DNA of 31,775 nt. Origin: Fen-1077 sp050014355 (GTDB taxonomy: Bacteria > Chloroflexota > Dehalococcoidia > Dehalococcoidales > RBG-16-60-22). The notes below the pieces were generated by a model, which made no database searches, was not told the origin of the DNA, and saw only the letters and a program-made list of their open reading frames with translations. Position numbers and translations under genes: made by a program. Location of the stretch: positions 1-31,775 of the forward strand of contig JBEKDL010000013.1 of the NCBI GenBank assembly GCA_050014355.1, written 5' to 3'. Below, piece by piece: positions 1 through 8,032 of the stretch. The stretch's first letter is position 1. Each line of letters begins with the position of its first letter.

Positions 1-333
1 GACATAGTTGTGGAAGCTTCAGGTGTCCCGATAGCCTTCGGGGAGGGACTGGACATGATTCGACGGGGAGGGCGGTACCTGGTTATCGGCCAGACATCAC
101 CGCAAACCATCACGATGGCCCCGGGCACAATTGTCTTGAAACACCTGGAAATAATCGGACAGTGCGGGGCAGAAATCAGCCACTATTACCAGGCTTTGCA
201 AATTATCAAGAATAATAGGCAAAAGTATCCCTTTGGAGATATCATTACCCATAAATACAACCTGGACCAGGTTAACGAAGCCTATGCTTCCATGGAAGCC
301 GGCAGCAATATTAAACCGGCCATTGTGCCGTAG
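1..333 (+). CDS. Zinc-type medium-chain dehydrogenase, C-terminal part (5' end outside window)
   Basis: The frame is open from the first base, so only about the last 110 residues are visible. They hold the second half of the NAD(P)-binding Rossmann domain (EASG, then RRGGRYLVIGQ) and the return to the catalytic fold, with the usual C-terminal pattern DIITHKYNLDQVNEAYASMEAG and KPAIVP. This is typical of medium-chain zinc alcohol or polyol dehydrogenases such as threonine or sorbitol dehydrogenase-like enzymes. The zinc and substrate residues lie upstream, so the substrate cannot be named. It ends with tandem TAG stops. The next gene is convergent, so nothing here shows operon membership downstream. 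Confidence 0.85.
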   Translation, partial: DIVVEASGVPIAFGEGLDMIRRGGRYLVIGQTSPQTITMAPGTIVLKHLEIIGQCGAEISHYYQALQIIKNNRQKYPFGDIITHKYNLDQVNEAYASMEAGSNIKPAIVP

Positions 334-428
334 TAGCAATATGCATCGGAAATCCGCGGTAAGGGTATAAGATTCTAATTAAAAGTTACCAGCTATCACC
401 CCGGTCTATGATTTTACAGGGAGAGGGT

Positions 429-2000
429 CTATTGAACACTTTGGCGGCGAAGCGCGAGAAAGGTCTTATTGTAACCTTCAATTACCCTTCGGAAGTGGAA
501 CCCGGAGACAGACAGACTTATCGATAAGGGGAAGTGGCGCGGACGCTTTAGAAGAGTCGAAATGAGGAGCCTCCAGAAATACCTTCTCCCTTTATTCGTG
601 ATACCTAAGAACCAGATTGATTTAAGAAAACCGACGATATGAGAGAACCGCAGCTGTGATATACCGGCGGTCTTTCGGGGTTTGTATTCCTTAAGGAAGG
701 CAACGACCCGCTCATAATAAAAGCGCGGCGAGTAAATTGTATCCAGGACATTTTTATAGCCCTTGATGAGTGTTTCGTATTTCATCCTGGGAATAAAGTT
801 AATAGAAAAGTCCGTATTATCGCCGGACATGTCTTTAATCAAGCGGTTTTCGTTCTTGAGCCGCTTGTAGAGTTTTGTCCCGGTGGGGGCATTGAGCAAG
901 CCGACCATCGCCGTAACGATGCCGGTCTTTTGAATAAAGTGTATTTGTTTACTGAAAATAGTGGCCGGGTCGCTATCAAAGCCGAGAATAAAGCCTCCCT
1001 GCACCTCAAAACCGTGGTTTTGTATTTTCTTCACCGCAGCGGCCAGGTCCCGGTTCCTGTTTTGCAGCTTGTTGCATTCCACCAGGCTGTCTTCATTCGG
1101 CGTTTCGATGCCGATAAAGACGCGGTTAAAACCCGCTTCAGTCATCAGCTCCATTAAGTTATCGTCATCAGCGAGATTAATGGATGCTTCGGTGAAAAAC
1201 GTGAAAGGGTTCTTTTTCTGCTTGGACCATTCAATCATCGCCGGCAAGGTCTCGGCTTTTAATTTCTTTTTATTGCCGATGAAATTGTCGTCGACGATGA
1301 ATAAGCTGCCCCGCCAGCCGTGGCGGTACAGCGCCTCCAGCTCATCCACCATTTGCTGGCTACCTTTAGTCCTAGGTTTATGGCCGTTGAGCACGATGAT
1401 ATCGCAAAAGTCGCAGTCGAAAGGGCAGCCCCGTGAATATTGGAGACTCATAGCAGAGTAATTTTTCATATTGATGAGGGACCACAGCGGGATGGGAGTC
1501 TGGACTAAGTCCGGGCGTTCATCAGACGAGTAGATGTGTTGGGGGCACCCTTGAGCCAGGTCTGCTAAAAAGCGCGGAAGTGTCACTTCAGCTTCACCCA
1601 GCACAAAATGGTCAACTCCGGCGAATTCTTCATATCCGGTCGTGAAAACTGGACCGCCGGCTACCACTTTGGTATTTAGCCCTCTACACCGGGCTATAAT
1701 TTCCTTGGCCGAGTCCTTCTGCACAACCATGGAACTGATGAAAACGTAGTCAGCCCACTTAATATTTTCATCGCTCAACGCGTTAACATTCAGGTCTACC
1801 ACTCTCTTCTCCCATTCAGCGGGAAGCATGGCGGCCACCGTGAGCAGTCCCAGAGGCGGGAAGGAGGCCTTCTTGGACAAGAACTTCAACGCGTGTCTGA
1901 AGCTCCAGAAGGTATCAGGGTATCGAGGATAGACAAGAAGTATTTTAATATTACTTCTCTGTTGAGGCAATATATTCTTTTGTTTTTTCATCGTCGTCAA
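429..2000 (-). CDS. B12-binding domain radical SAM protein with DUF4070-type C-terminus
   Basis: This 523-residue protein has three parts. Residues 18-150 form a B12-binding-like Rossmann domain (KILLVYPRYPD, then VVAGGPVFTTGYEEF). A radical SAM barrel follows, with the cluster motif CPFDCDFC (Cys192, Cys196, Cys199). The C-terminal third resembles DUF4070, as in the HpnP/P-methylase-like class. The usual DxHxxG cobalamin ligand motif is absent: the matching stretch reads VVDLNVN. Cobalamin may therefore be bound base-off without a His ligand, or not at all. The family uses S-adenosylmethionine radical chemistry, often methyl transfer to unactivated carbon; the substrate is unknown. The first start is TTG at 2000; ATG at 1991 (residue 4) is equally possible and neither has a clear Shine-Dalgarno. 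It lies about 6 kb from the radical SAM/SPASM peptide cluster, and no link is visible. Confidence 0.85.
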   Translation of the reverse strand: MTTMKKQKNILPQQRSNIKILLVYPRYPDTFWSFRHALKFLSKKASFPPLGLLTVAAMLPAEWEKRVVDLNVNALSDENIKWADYVFISSMVVQKDSAKEIIARCRGLNTKVVAGGPVFTTGYEEFAGVDHFVLGEAEVTLPRFLADLAQGCPQHIYSSDERPDLVQTPIPLWSLINMKNYSAMSLQYSRGCPFDCDFCDIIVLNGHKPRTKGSQQMVDELEALYRHGWRGSLFIVDDNFIGNKKKLKAETLPAMIEWSKQKKNPFTFFTEASINLADDDNLMELMTEAGFNRVFIGIETPNEDSLVECNKLQNRNRDLAAAVKKIQNHGFEVQGGFILGFDSDPATIFSKQIHFIQKTGIVTAMVGLLNAPTGTKLYKRLKNENRLIKDMSGDNTDFSINFIPRMKYETLIKGYKNVLDTIYSPRFYYERVVAFLKEYKPRKTAGISQLRFSHIVGFLKSIWFLGITNKGRRYFWRLLISTLLKRPRHFPLSISLSVSGFHFRRVIEGYNKTFLALRRQSVQ

Positions 2001-2025
2001 ATGAGTAGCCCGGATAGCTGTCAGG

Positions 2026-2409
2026 CTAATGAGCTTTATTTATCAGACTTAAGGCTCTGACAGTTTTTTCGTAGTCACCTCTCATGTCAAAGCATACACT
2101 GTCTTCAGCATGCTGGATATCTCTAGGGAAACAATTAATTCCCGACATCTTCCTGCTGGACAGTGCTTTGGCCTTTGCTCGTTCTACCCAGATTTTTCTC
2201 GTGGCTACCCAGAAATAGTCCCTGTCTTCTTTGTGAACCCAGGCGAAAACGCCCATTTCACCTTGAATATCGGATTTGAATTTATTTAAATTATAAGTGC
2301 GCTCATTAGCTTTAGAGTAATGGCAGCCGATGTCTCCGGCTAGTTTTTTAATAAAGTCTTCATCCTGTTGGCCGAATTCCATGGTCCGTCTTGGCTGTTT
2401 GGCTATCAT
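2026..2409 (-). CDS. Small soluble protein of unknown function (127 aa)
   Basis: I do not recognise this family. The protein is soluble, charged and has no predicted membrane segment or signal peptide. It contains the aromatic-rich stretch MGVFAWVHKEDRDYFWVATRKIW, lysine/arginine-rich residues around 78-88, and three scattered cysteines. A good Shine-Dalgarno (AAAGGAG) precedes the ATG at 2409. It follows the zinc-ribbon gene on the same strand with a 92-nt gap and precedes the B12 radical SAM gene by 25 nt, so the three could be one transcript. No function is proposed. Confidence 0.7.
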   Translation of the reverse strand: MIAKQPRRTMEFGQQDEDFIKKLAGDIGCHYSKANERTYNLNKFKSDIQGEMGVFAWVHKEDRDYFWVATRKIWVERAKAKALSSRKMSGINCFPRDIQHAEDSVCFDMRGDYEKTVRALSLINKAH

Positions 2410-2501
2410 AGATGACTCCTTTCCGGTAAGACCTGATTGTCTTGGATATGCACGGGCCGGTTAATCTCCAGCCCGAGCATATTTCGTTGATGAGAGTAAA
2501 T

Positions 2502-2828
2502 TTATCTGCTTACTCTAACTTTTCGGTAGCAATCACTGCAATAGACCGGTCTGCCCTGGCGGGGTTCGAAGGGAACCGAAGTTGCCTTGCCGCAATCGGA
2601 GCACACAGCCGGGAACATTTGCCGTGCGGGCGTATAGCTGTCGCTGCTGTGTCCATAGCTGTTACCGCTGTTGCCGTAGCGTTCTGATTTCCTGGCCTGA
2701 CGGCATTCCGGGCAGCGTTTGGGCTCGTTGGTGTAGCCTCTCGACTGGAACTGCTCCTGTTCGTCAGCGCTAAAGGTAAAGGAATTATTGCAATCGGAAC
2801 AGGTGAGGGTCTTGTCCTGAAAACTCAT
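2502..2828 (-). CDS. Double zinc-ribbon protein (CxxC...CxxC, twice)
   Basis: The 108-residue protein has two four-cysteine knuckles: Cys10/Cys13 with Cys39/Cys42, and Cys76/Cys79 with Cys97/Cys100. A Ser/Tyr/Gly-rich linker (about 50-68) separates them. The first resembles the 'probable zinc-binding domain' family and the second the CxxC-x(17)-CxxC ribbon of small regulators and RNA/DNA-associated proteins. Each set should bind one zinc. No catalytic domain is present, so a nucleic-acid or protein-contact role is likely but unproven. The ATG at 2828 has a strong Shine-Dalgarno (GAGGAGG). A recognisable promoter lies about 110 nt upstream, and the leader RNA can form a hairpin over the start codon. 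Confidence 0.85.
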   Translation of the reverse strand: MSFQDKTLTCSDCNNSFTFSADEQEQFQSRGYTNEPKRCPECRQARKSERYGNSGNSYGHSSDSYTPARQMFPAVCSDCGKATSVPFEPRQGRPVYCSDCYRKVRVSR

Positions 2829-2877
2829 TGGATGGCCTCCTCTCTTAGTAATTTAGTTAGAGCTCGGGTCATCCAAT
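2827..2877 (-). promoter_or_regulatory. Leader hairpin covering the start codon of the zinc-ribbon gene
   Basis: In the minus-strand transcript the arm AUUGGAUGACC (2877-2867) pairs with GGCCAUCCAAU (2837-2827), 10 of 11 positions, across a 29-nt loop. The 3' arm contains the A and U of the AUG codon and sits against the Shine-Dalgarno GAGGAGG, part of which stays in the loop. Melting or binding of this stem would change translation. This is seen in the sequence; the regulatory role is inference. Confidence 0.5.
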
Positions 2878-3142
2878 ACTTGATGTAAATCTAGGGGATT
2901 TCAAGAAGTCTGTTTTAACCTAAACTGGAACTATATAAAAATTATACCTTAAAATAAATCTTTTTGCAAATACGCGGAGAGAAGCCGGGGTAAAATCGAT
3001 GAATCCGATACATATTCCAAACAGGCCTGCCCCGTTAAACAATCCCTGGTTTGATTGGTCAATTATTAAAGTGATAACATTTATCAGGCGATGATTTAAA
3101 TAATCAGGTATACTATAAGCAAATATTATTGGATAATGACTG
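2829..3142. other. Divergent intergenic region, 314 bp
   Basis: This AT-rich gap separates the divergent zinc-ribbon and duplicated-domain genes. It holds the minus-strand promoter and leader hairpin described separately. Towards the plus-strand gene there is a TATACT at 3109-3114 without a convincing -35 box. I see no open reading frame or RNA gene here. Confidence 0.6.
2941..2969 (-). promoter_or_regulatory. Sigma70-type promoter of the zinc-ribbon gene
   Basis: Read on the minus strand, TTGCAA (2969-2964), a 17-nt spacer and TATAAT (2946-2941) form a near-consensus promoter. The start site would be near 2934, giving a leader of about 105 nt that includes the start-codon hairpin. Confidence 0.6.
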
Positions 3143-3838
3143 ATGCCTGCATCTTTGAAACCGGCCTACCTTGAAAAAGTGGACGAGCGAGGCGATATCC
3201 GGGTCTGGATTGTGGATGGAGCCTATATTCGTAGCCACATTGATGAAGAATTCACCAACTTCGGCCAACACTACCGGTTCCTTTATATTCCCCTCAAGGA
3301 GTTCTGGATTGACCGTGAAGCCGAGCACGATGAGAGGCAGTTTTTCATCGACCACCTGCTCGTGGAGCACCGGCTCATGGCCAAAGGTATGCCTTATGAA
3401 AAGGCGTTACCAAGGGCTGACCAGGAAGAGAGAAAGGAGCGACGCCGCGCCGGAGATATTAGCCGCATGACGCGACATGGGCAGACATTACCAGATGGAA
3501 AGGATGTCCACGAGCGGCTGTGGAAGAAACTGGAGAACGGCATAAGCGTCTGGGTTGTTAACGGGCGACTCGTACGCAGCGTATTCGATATCGACTTTAC
3601 CGAAGGTGGCCACGACTATGTTTACGAATTTGTGCCGGAGAATGAGGTCTGGGTTGATGATGCCATTATCGAAGCGGAGCGTAGCTATGTGTTGCTTCAT
3701 GAACTTCATGAGCGAAATCGCATGGCTAAAGGCTGGCCTTACAGTAAGGCGCACGCCGAGTCAAGTCGCTTAGAGTATCACTGCCGCCATTATCCTGATG
3801 AGCTACACGATAAGCTTGTTGATGAGGGCTGGGCATAA
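3143..3838 (+). CDS. Unknown protein with an internal domain duplication (231 aa)
   Basis: The protein is two copies of one roughly 85-residue unit, about residues 13-100 and 127-213, joined by a basic linker. Both copies keep the pattern G-x-x-VW-(I/V)-V-(D/N)-G-x-x-(I/V)-R, then D-x-(E/D)-F-T-x-x-G-x-x-Y, P-x-x-E-(F/V)-W-(I/V)-D, and end with E-x(3-4)-MAKG-x-PY-x-KA. The conserved His/Glu residues (LLVEHRLMAKG; HELHERNRMAKG) could be a metal or catalytic site, but neither copy has an HExxH zinc motif. It is soluble, with no signal peptide. Start ATG 3143 was chosen because the repeat follows at once; the Shine-Dalgarno is weak. I do not recognise a named family or function. Confidence 0.75.
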   Translation: MPASLKPAYLEKVDERGDIRVWIVDGAYIRSHIDEEFTNFGQHYRFLYIPLKEFWIDREAEHDERQFFIDHLLVEHRLMAKGMPYEKALPRADQEERKERRRAGDISRMTRHGQTLPDGKDVHERLWKKLENGISVWVVNGRLVRSVFDIDFTEGGHDYVYEFVPENEVWVDDAIIEAERSYVLLHELHERNRMAKGWPYSKAHAESSRLEYHCRHYPDELHDKLVDEGWA

Positions 3839-3985
3839 CACTTACCAATCAATCTCAAGATACTTGACTACGAGACCTTACCGGCGGTGTTCTGTTAACT
3901 TTCCACTTCATAAAGCCAGGCCGTTAAGAAATCCTTTTTCAACGTAAATCGGATCCCGTCCAAGTCAATTAATGTCTCAGGTTTG

Positions 3986-3994
3986 TGATATAAT
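3986..3994 (+). promoter_or_regulatory. Extended -10 promoter element upstream of the CorA gene
   Basis: TGATATAAT is a TGn-TATAAT extended -10. There is no good -35 at 17 nt, which extended -10 promoters tolerate. The ATG follows 33 nt later, after a GGGG-type ribosome site. Confidence 0.5.
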
Positions 3995-4027
3995 ATGTTA
4001 TGTTAAAAACTTTAGGGGTAAATAGAG

Positions 4028-4984
4028 ATGATTTCACCACAGAAAAATATTGAGCAGAAACCATTGAATTTAAAAACAATTTCCTGGGGTGACCTGACCT
4101 GGGACGACTTTGTACAGCCAACAGAAGATGCGAAAAAGTATTTGGCAGAACATTATGATTTCAATCCTATGGACATTGATGATTGCTTCAGCCGCAGGCA
4201 ACTCTCGAAAGTGGATGTATACGATAATTACCTGTTTATAGTTTTTCACCTCCCGGTTTACGACAAGGCAACACGCATAAGTACAATCCAACAATGGTCA
4301 GCCTTCGTAGGCGAAAAATATCTTGTTACCCTTCGTCCCGGGACAATTACAGCGCTGGATGATTTACATCGGGAATGTGAGTTTAACGAAGAAGCCAGGA
4401 AAGAGTATTTTAGCCAGGGTTCTGGTTACCTACTGTACCAGATACTCGACCGGGCCGTGGACGCCTACATCCCGGTCTTGGACAAGATTTTAGAGCTCAT
4501 GGAAGATATTGAAGACAACGTCTTTAATGAAGAAACCGAAGCAGCTAAGGATATCAGCTTCCTGCGGAGGGACATCGTAACCCAGCGACGTGTAATGTTC
4601 CCTACGCGAGTTCTTTTAACGGAGCTAGAAAACAGGCTGAGACGCTTTACCAAAATAGATCTAACCGTCTATTATGGTGATCTCATGGATCACATGAATA
4701 GTATCTGTGATACTTTGGACGAATGTAAAGAAATCATCGAAGTATACAAGGATGCAGACTTTATTCTCAGTGAATATCGGGCTAACCGCACCATACGCAC
4801 TCTGGTGGTTATAGCTACTGTCGCGCTACCATTTTTGATTGTTACCGGTCTTTATAGTATGAATGTGCCCTTACCCGGAGGGATAGAAAAAGGAAGTCCC
4901 CAAACCTTTATTTTACTACTGGTAATTATTTTAGTGATAATCGGGGCTTTATTATCGTTCTTCCGCCGCAAGCATTTAATATAA
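4028..4984 (+). CDS. corA: CorA-family divalent cation (Mg2+) transporter
   Basis: Length (318 residues) and architecture match CorA. There is a large cytosolic N-terminal alpha/beta domain to about 160, then a long stalk helix rich in Glu/Asp and Arg. Two C-terminal membrane helices follow (about 256-275 and 293-310) with a basic tail (FFRRKHLI). CorA pentamers pass Mg2+, Co2+ or Ni2+ through a pore whose outer mouth carries the signature GMN. Here the motif reads YSMNVPLPG, with Ser277 in place of Gly (codon AGT). GMN is nearly invariant in true Mg2+ channels, while variants occur in CorA-like exporters such as ZntB. Ion choice and direction are therefore uncertain. It faces an MgtA-type ATPase convergently, 154 bp away. 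Confidence 0.9.
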   Translation: MISPQKNIEQKPLNLKTISWGDLTWDDFVQPTEDAKKYLAEHYDFNPMDIDDCFSRRQLSKVDVYDNYLFIVFHLPVYDKATRISTIQQWSAFVGEKYLVTLRPGTITALDDLHRECEFNEEARKEYFSQGSGYLLYQILDRAVDAYIPVLDKILELMEDIEDNVFNEETEAAKDISFLRRDIVTQRRVMFPTRVLLTELENRLRRFTKIDLTVYYGDLMDHMNSICDTLDECKEIIEVYKDADFILSEYRANRTIRTLVVIATVALPFLIVTGLYSMNVPLPGGIEKGSPQTFILLLVIILVIIGALLSFFRRKHLI

Positions 4985-5004
4985 ATCCGTAAAGATCCGT
5001 AAAG
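4985..5004. repeat. Tandem 10-bp repeat after corA
   Basis: ATCCGTAAAG occurs twice head to tail immediately after the corA stop codon. No function is evident; it looks like a small slippage duplication. Confidence 0.7.
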
Positions 5005-5138
5005 CTTCAAAAACTTGAGCCGACCTCGTAGTGACCGTGTAATCAGAACTTGTTTACAACCTCTAGAGTCCTTGAGACCATTTAACTCCGCAATGATATA
5101 CTCCTAAAAATTGATTGACTTAGTCCGATATTATCCCA

Positions 5139-7796
5139 TCATTGCTGAACAGCCCCAAACCGCCGGTAGAACCATTTTTTTACAATTTCTACTAACATCA
5201 GGTAAACGATAATAAAAACGACGAGAATCAGCAGGAAATTTACCGGCAATGACACAAAGCTGAAAAAGTCACCCAGAATAGTGAAAGGCAGTATCAAAGC
5301 AAGGACAAGAATTATTACTATGTTAATCACCAGGAGCTTGCTTGGCTTACTACGATAGAAAGGTATTTTCCTGGTCCTGATGGCAAATATCACCAGTGTC
5401 TGCGTGAACAATGATTCAATGAACCAGGCAGTCTGGAACAGGGGCGCCGAGGCCTTAAAGATAAAGAGCAGGACAAAAAAGGTCAGAAAGTCGAAGATAG
5501 AGCTGATAGGCCCGAAGGAAATCATGAAGTTTCTGATAAAAGACGTGTTCATTCTTTGAGGTTTCTCAATATATTCCGGGTCAACATTATCTGTCGGTAT
5601 TGAAAGCTGCGCGAAGGAATACAGGAGGTTGTTTAATAGTATTTGTATCGGCAACATGGGCAGAAATGACAAAAACAGTGAGGCCACCGCCGCGCTGAAC
5701 ATATTGCCGAAATTGGAGCTGATAGCCATCATGATATACTTCATGGTATTCCCGAAGGTCTTTCTACCTTCGATGACACCATCCCGGATTACTTTCAGGT
5801 CGTTGCTTAAGAGTATGATTTCAGCGGATTCCTTGGCGATATCCACAGCGTTGACCACTGAAATGCCTACGTCGGACACCTTCATAGAAGGTGTGTCGTT
5901 AATACCATCGCCGATATACCCGACGACATGCCGGTTAGCTTTCAGGGCGTTTATTATCCGGCTCTTCTGCGACGGGGTGACCCTGGTGAAGATATCTGCC
6001 CTTTCTACAACTCTGGCAAGAACAGTATCATCCATGGCTTCGATTTCACTACTGCGTACGATATTGGTGGCTTCAATCTCGATGGTACGCACGATACGTC
6101 CATCACCCGTCTGGTCGTATCTCTTGCCACGGCGAAATTGCGATACTTGAAAGCCTAGCTGCTGGCTTATCTTGCTGGCGACAATCTCATTATCGCCAGT
6201 CAGAACCTTGAGTTTCACGCCGGCCTGTCTCAATAACTCAATAGATTCTCCGGCGGTTGCCTTGAGCGGGTCCATAAAAGCGATGAAGCCAAGGAAGACC
6301 ATGTCGTTTTCATCCGCTACGGAATAGGCAGGCTTGCTTTCCATTCTCCGGTAAGATACGCCCAGTACCCGAAATCCCTGGGAGCTTAATTCACGGTATT
6401 CCCGCTCTATTTTGCTTCTGGTCTCACTTGTCAGGTCATTTTCCTTACCATCAAACTCGTAGCGGGAAATAACTCCGGCGATTTCTTCTGGAGCTCCTTT
6501 AGTGATGAGAAGCGGTACCTGATTCTCACCGACGACTACGGAGAGTCGTTTCCGAATAAAATCAAACGGGATTTCATCAATCTTCTGGTATTGATCGGGA
6601 TTAACCTCCCTGTATTTCAATATAGCCTCATCGAGCGGGCTTTTTATCCCGGTCTGGTAATGGCTATTAAGAAACGAGTATAAAAAAACCTTGTCCGAAT
6701 CCTTACCTTCTATGTCTACATGCAGAATGACCGTGACCCTGTTCTCGGTCAGGGTGCCCGTTTTATCAGCGCACAAGACATCCATGCTGCCGAAATTCTG
6801 AATCGATGCCAGACGCTTGACAATAACGCCTCGCTTTGACATGCTGGTTGCGCCCCTGGCAAGGTTTATAGAGAGAATCATCGGCAACAAGCCCGGAGTA
6901 AGTCCCACGGCCAGAGCTACAGCAAAAAGTACCGACTCTAATGGTCCCCGTTTAAACAAAGTGTTGATAAGGAATACAAATATCACGAGGACAAAGGTTA
7001 CCTGCATGATGAGATAACCGAATCTTCTTAGTCCCCTTTCAAACTCGGTTGCAGGCTTTCTTTCGAAGCTCTTCCCGACAATCTCGCCATACTGGGTGGA
7101 GCTGCCGGTCTTGACGACAATTGCCGTCCCGGTACCATTAGTGATAGATGTCCCCATGAAGAGGTAGTTATTCCATTTACCGGTATCCGTAACGTCAGCG
7201 TCTCTAAGTGGTTCGGAGCTTTTTTCTGCCGGGAATGATTCTCCGGTTAAAGCGGATTGGTCTGCGAAGAAATCCTTGGCGCTGATAACCCTGGCGTCCG
7301 CCGGAACGATATCCCCGACGGAAAGTAAGATGATATCGCCGGGGACAAGTTGTGAGACTTCGATTTCCTGCTTTTCGCCGTTTCTAAGCGTCGAAGCTGT
7401 GGTGGCTACTCTCTTTTTTAACTCCTCGGCTGCCCGTTCCGCCCGGTACTCCTGGGTGAAATCAAGAATCACGCTCACTAAAACAATCGCTAAAATAATG
7501 ATTGTATTGGAGATGTCTCCCAAGACGCCCGAGAGAATAGCCGCAATGATTAAAATAATAGTGACAGGACTTCTAAAGTGCGAAAGAAATTCAATAACAA
7601 TTGAGGTTTTTTGCTTTCTGGTGATTTCATTAGAACCGTAAGTTGCCAGGCGGTTTTCCGCCTCTTCCGTCGTAAGCCCCGATGGAGATGTTCCAAGACG
7701 AGTCATAAAATCGCCGGAAGACAGGGATAAAATCTCATCGGTGCTTATTTGGTCTGGAACGCCCATTAGCTTTTTTGTATTATTGCGCTTTGCCAT
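5139..7796 (-). CDS. mgtA: MgtA-type magnesium-translocating P-type ATPase
   Basis: The 885-residue protein has the P-type ATPase order: cation ATPase N-terminus, actuator loop with TGES (184-187), phosphorylation site DKTGTLT (344-350), TGDN and GDGINDTPSMK hinge motifs, and C-terminal membrane helices. MgtA/MgtB (P3B) hallmarks are NSHYQTGIKSPLD, IQNFGSMDVLC and PTDNVDPEYIEKPQRM. It would import Mg2+ at ATP cost across the cytoplasmic membrane. In the ion-binding helix M4 the expected PE(M/L)LP reads PGLLP (Gly302, codon GGC), which removes the acidic side chain at that position. The start ATG at 7796 has no strong Shine-Dalgarno. I found no M-box riboswitch in its 236-bp upstream gap. Confidence 0.92.
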   Translation of the reverse strand: MAKRNNTKKLMGVPDQISTDEILSLSSGDFMTRLGTSPSGLTTEEAENRLATYGSNEITRKQKTSIVIEFLSHFRSPVTIILIIAAILSGVLGDISNTIIILAIVLVSVILDFTQEYRAERAAEELKKRVATTASTLRNGEKQEIEVSQLVPGDIILLSVGDIVPADARVISAKDFFADQSALTGESFPAEKSSEPLRDADVTDTGKWNNYLFMGTSITNGTGTAIVVKTGSSTQYGEIVGKSFERKPATEFERGLRRFGYLIMQVTFVLVIFVFLINTLFKRGPLESVLFAVALAVGLTPGLLPMILSINLARGATSMSKRGVIVKRLASIQNFGSMDVLCADKTGTLTENRVTVILHVDIEGKDSDKVFLYSFLNSHYQTGIKSPLDEAILKYREVNPDQYQKIDEIPFDFIRKRLSVVVGENQVPLLITKGAPEEIAGVISRYEFDGKENDLTSETRSKIEREYRELSSQGFRVLGVSYRRMESKPAYSVADENDMVFLGFIAFMDPLKATAGESIELLRQAGVKLKVLTGDNEIVASKISQQLGFQVSQFRRGKRYDQTGDGRIVRTIEIEATNIVRSSEIEAMDDTVLARVVERADIFTRVTPSQKSRIINALKANRHVVGYIGDGINDTPSMKVSDVGISVVNAVDIAKESAEIILLSNDLKVIRDGVIEGRKTFGNTMKYIMMAISSNFGNMFSAAVASLFLSFLPMLPIQILLNNLLYSFAQLSIPTDNVDPEYIEKPQRMNTSFIRNFMISFGPISSIFDFLTFFVLLFIFKASAPLFQTAWFIESLFTQTLVIFAIRTRKIPFYRSKPSKLLVINIVIILVLALILPFTILGDFFSFVSLPVNFLLILVVFIIVYLMLVEIVKKWFYRRFGAVQQ

Positions 7797-7988
7797 TGCG
7801 TCAACTTTCGTTTTGTCAGGATTAAAACGCTTTAGCAGTTCTTTACTTTTTAATAGTTTACTCCACTACCATAACGGAGACAACTGCGTTTAATGGTCAA
7901 TAAGTAAAAAGGTTGGGGAGTAAAGTATTCGGCCAAGATGCGCCCAGATATTACACGGAAATTCGAGGCTGAATAATCTGATTGATGC

Positions 7989-8005
7989 GGAGGCCGCTTG
8001 CCTCC
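7989..8005. terminator. Short GC-rich hairpin after the peptide-operon membrane protein gene
   Basis: GGAGGC, loop CGCTT, GCCTCC. It lies 28 bp beyond the stop of the minus-strand gene ending at 8033. The T-run (TTTT) is on the plus-strand 3' side, so in the expected minus direction this is at best a U-less terminator. Confidence 0.35.
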
Positions 8006-8032
8006 TTTTCACTATTGATTATTGATAGGAGG

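Noticed and set aside
7947..7958. 12-mer GATATTACACGG shared with 20250-20261, with loosely similar flanks
   Set aside because: Around 30 chance 12-mer matches are expected within a window this long; the flanks do not align without large gaps.
7797..8032. Possible M-box magnesium riboswitch upstream of mgtA
   Set aside because: I looked for the conserved multi-stem core and a terminator or anti-terminator pair and saw neither. A covariance-model search would settle it.
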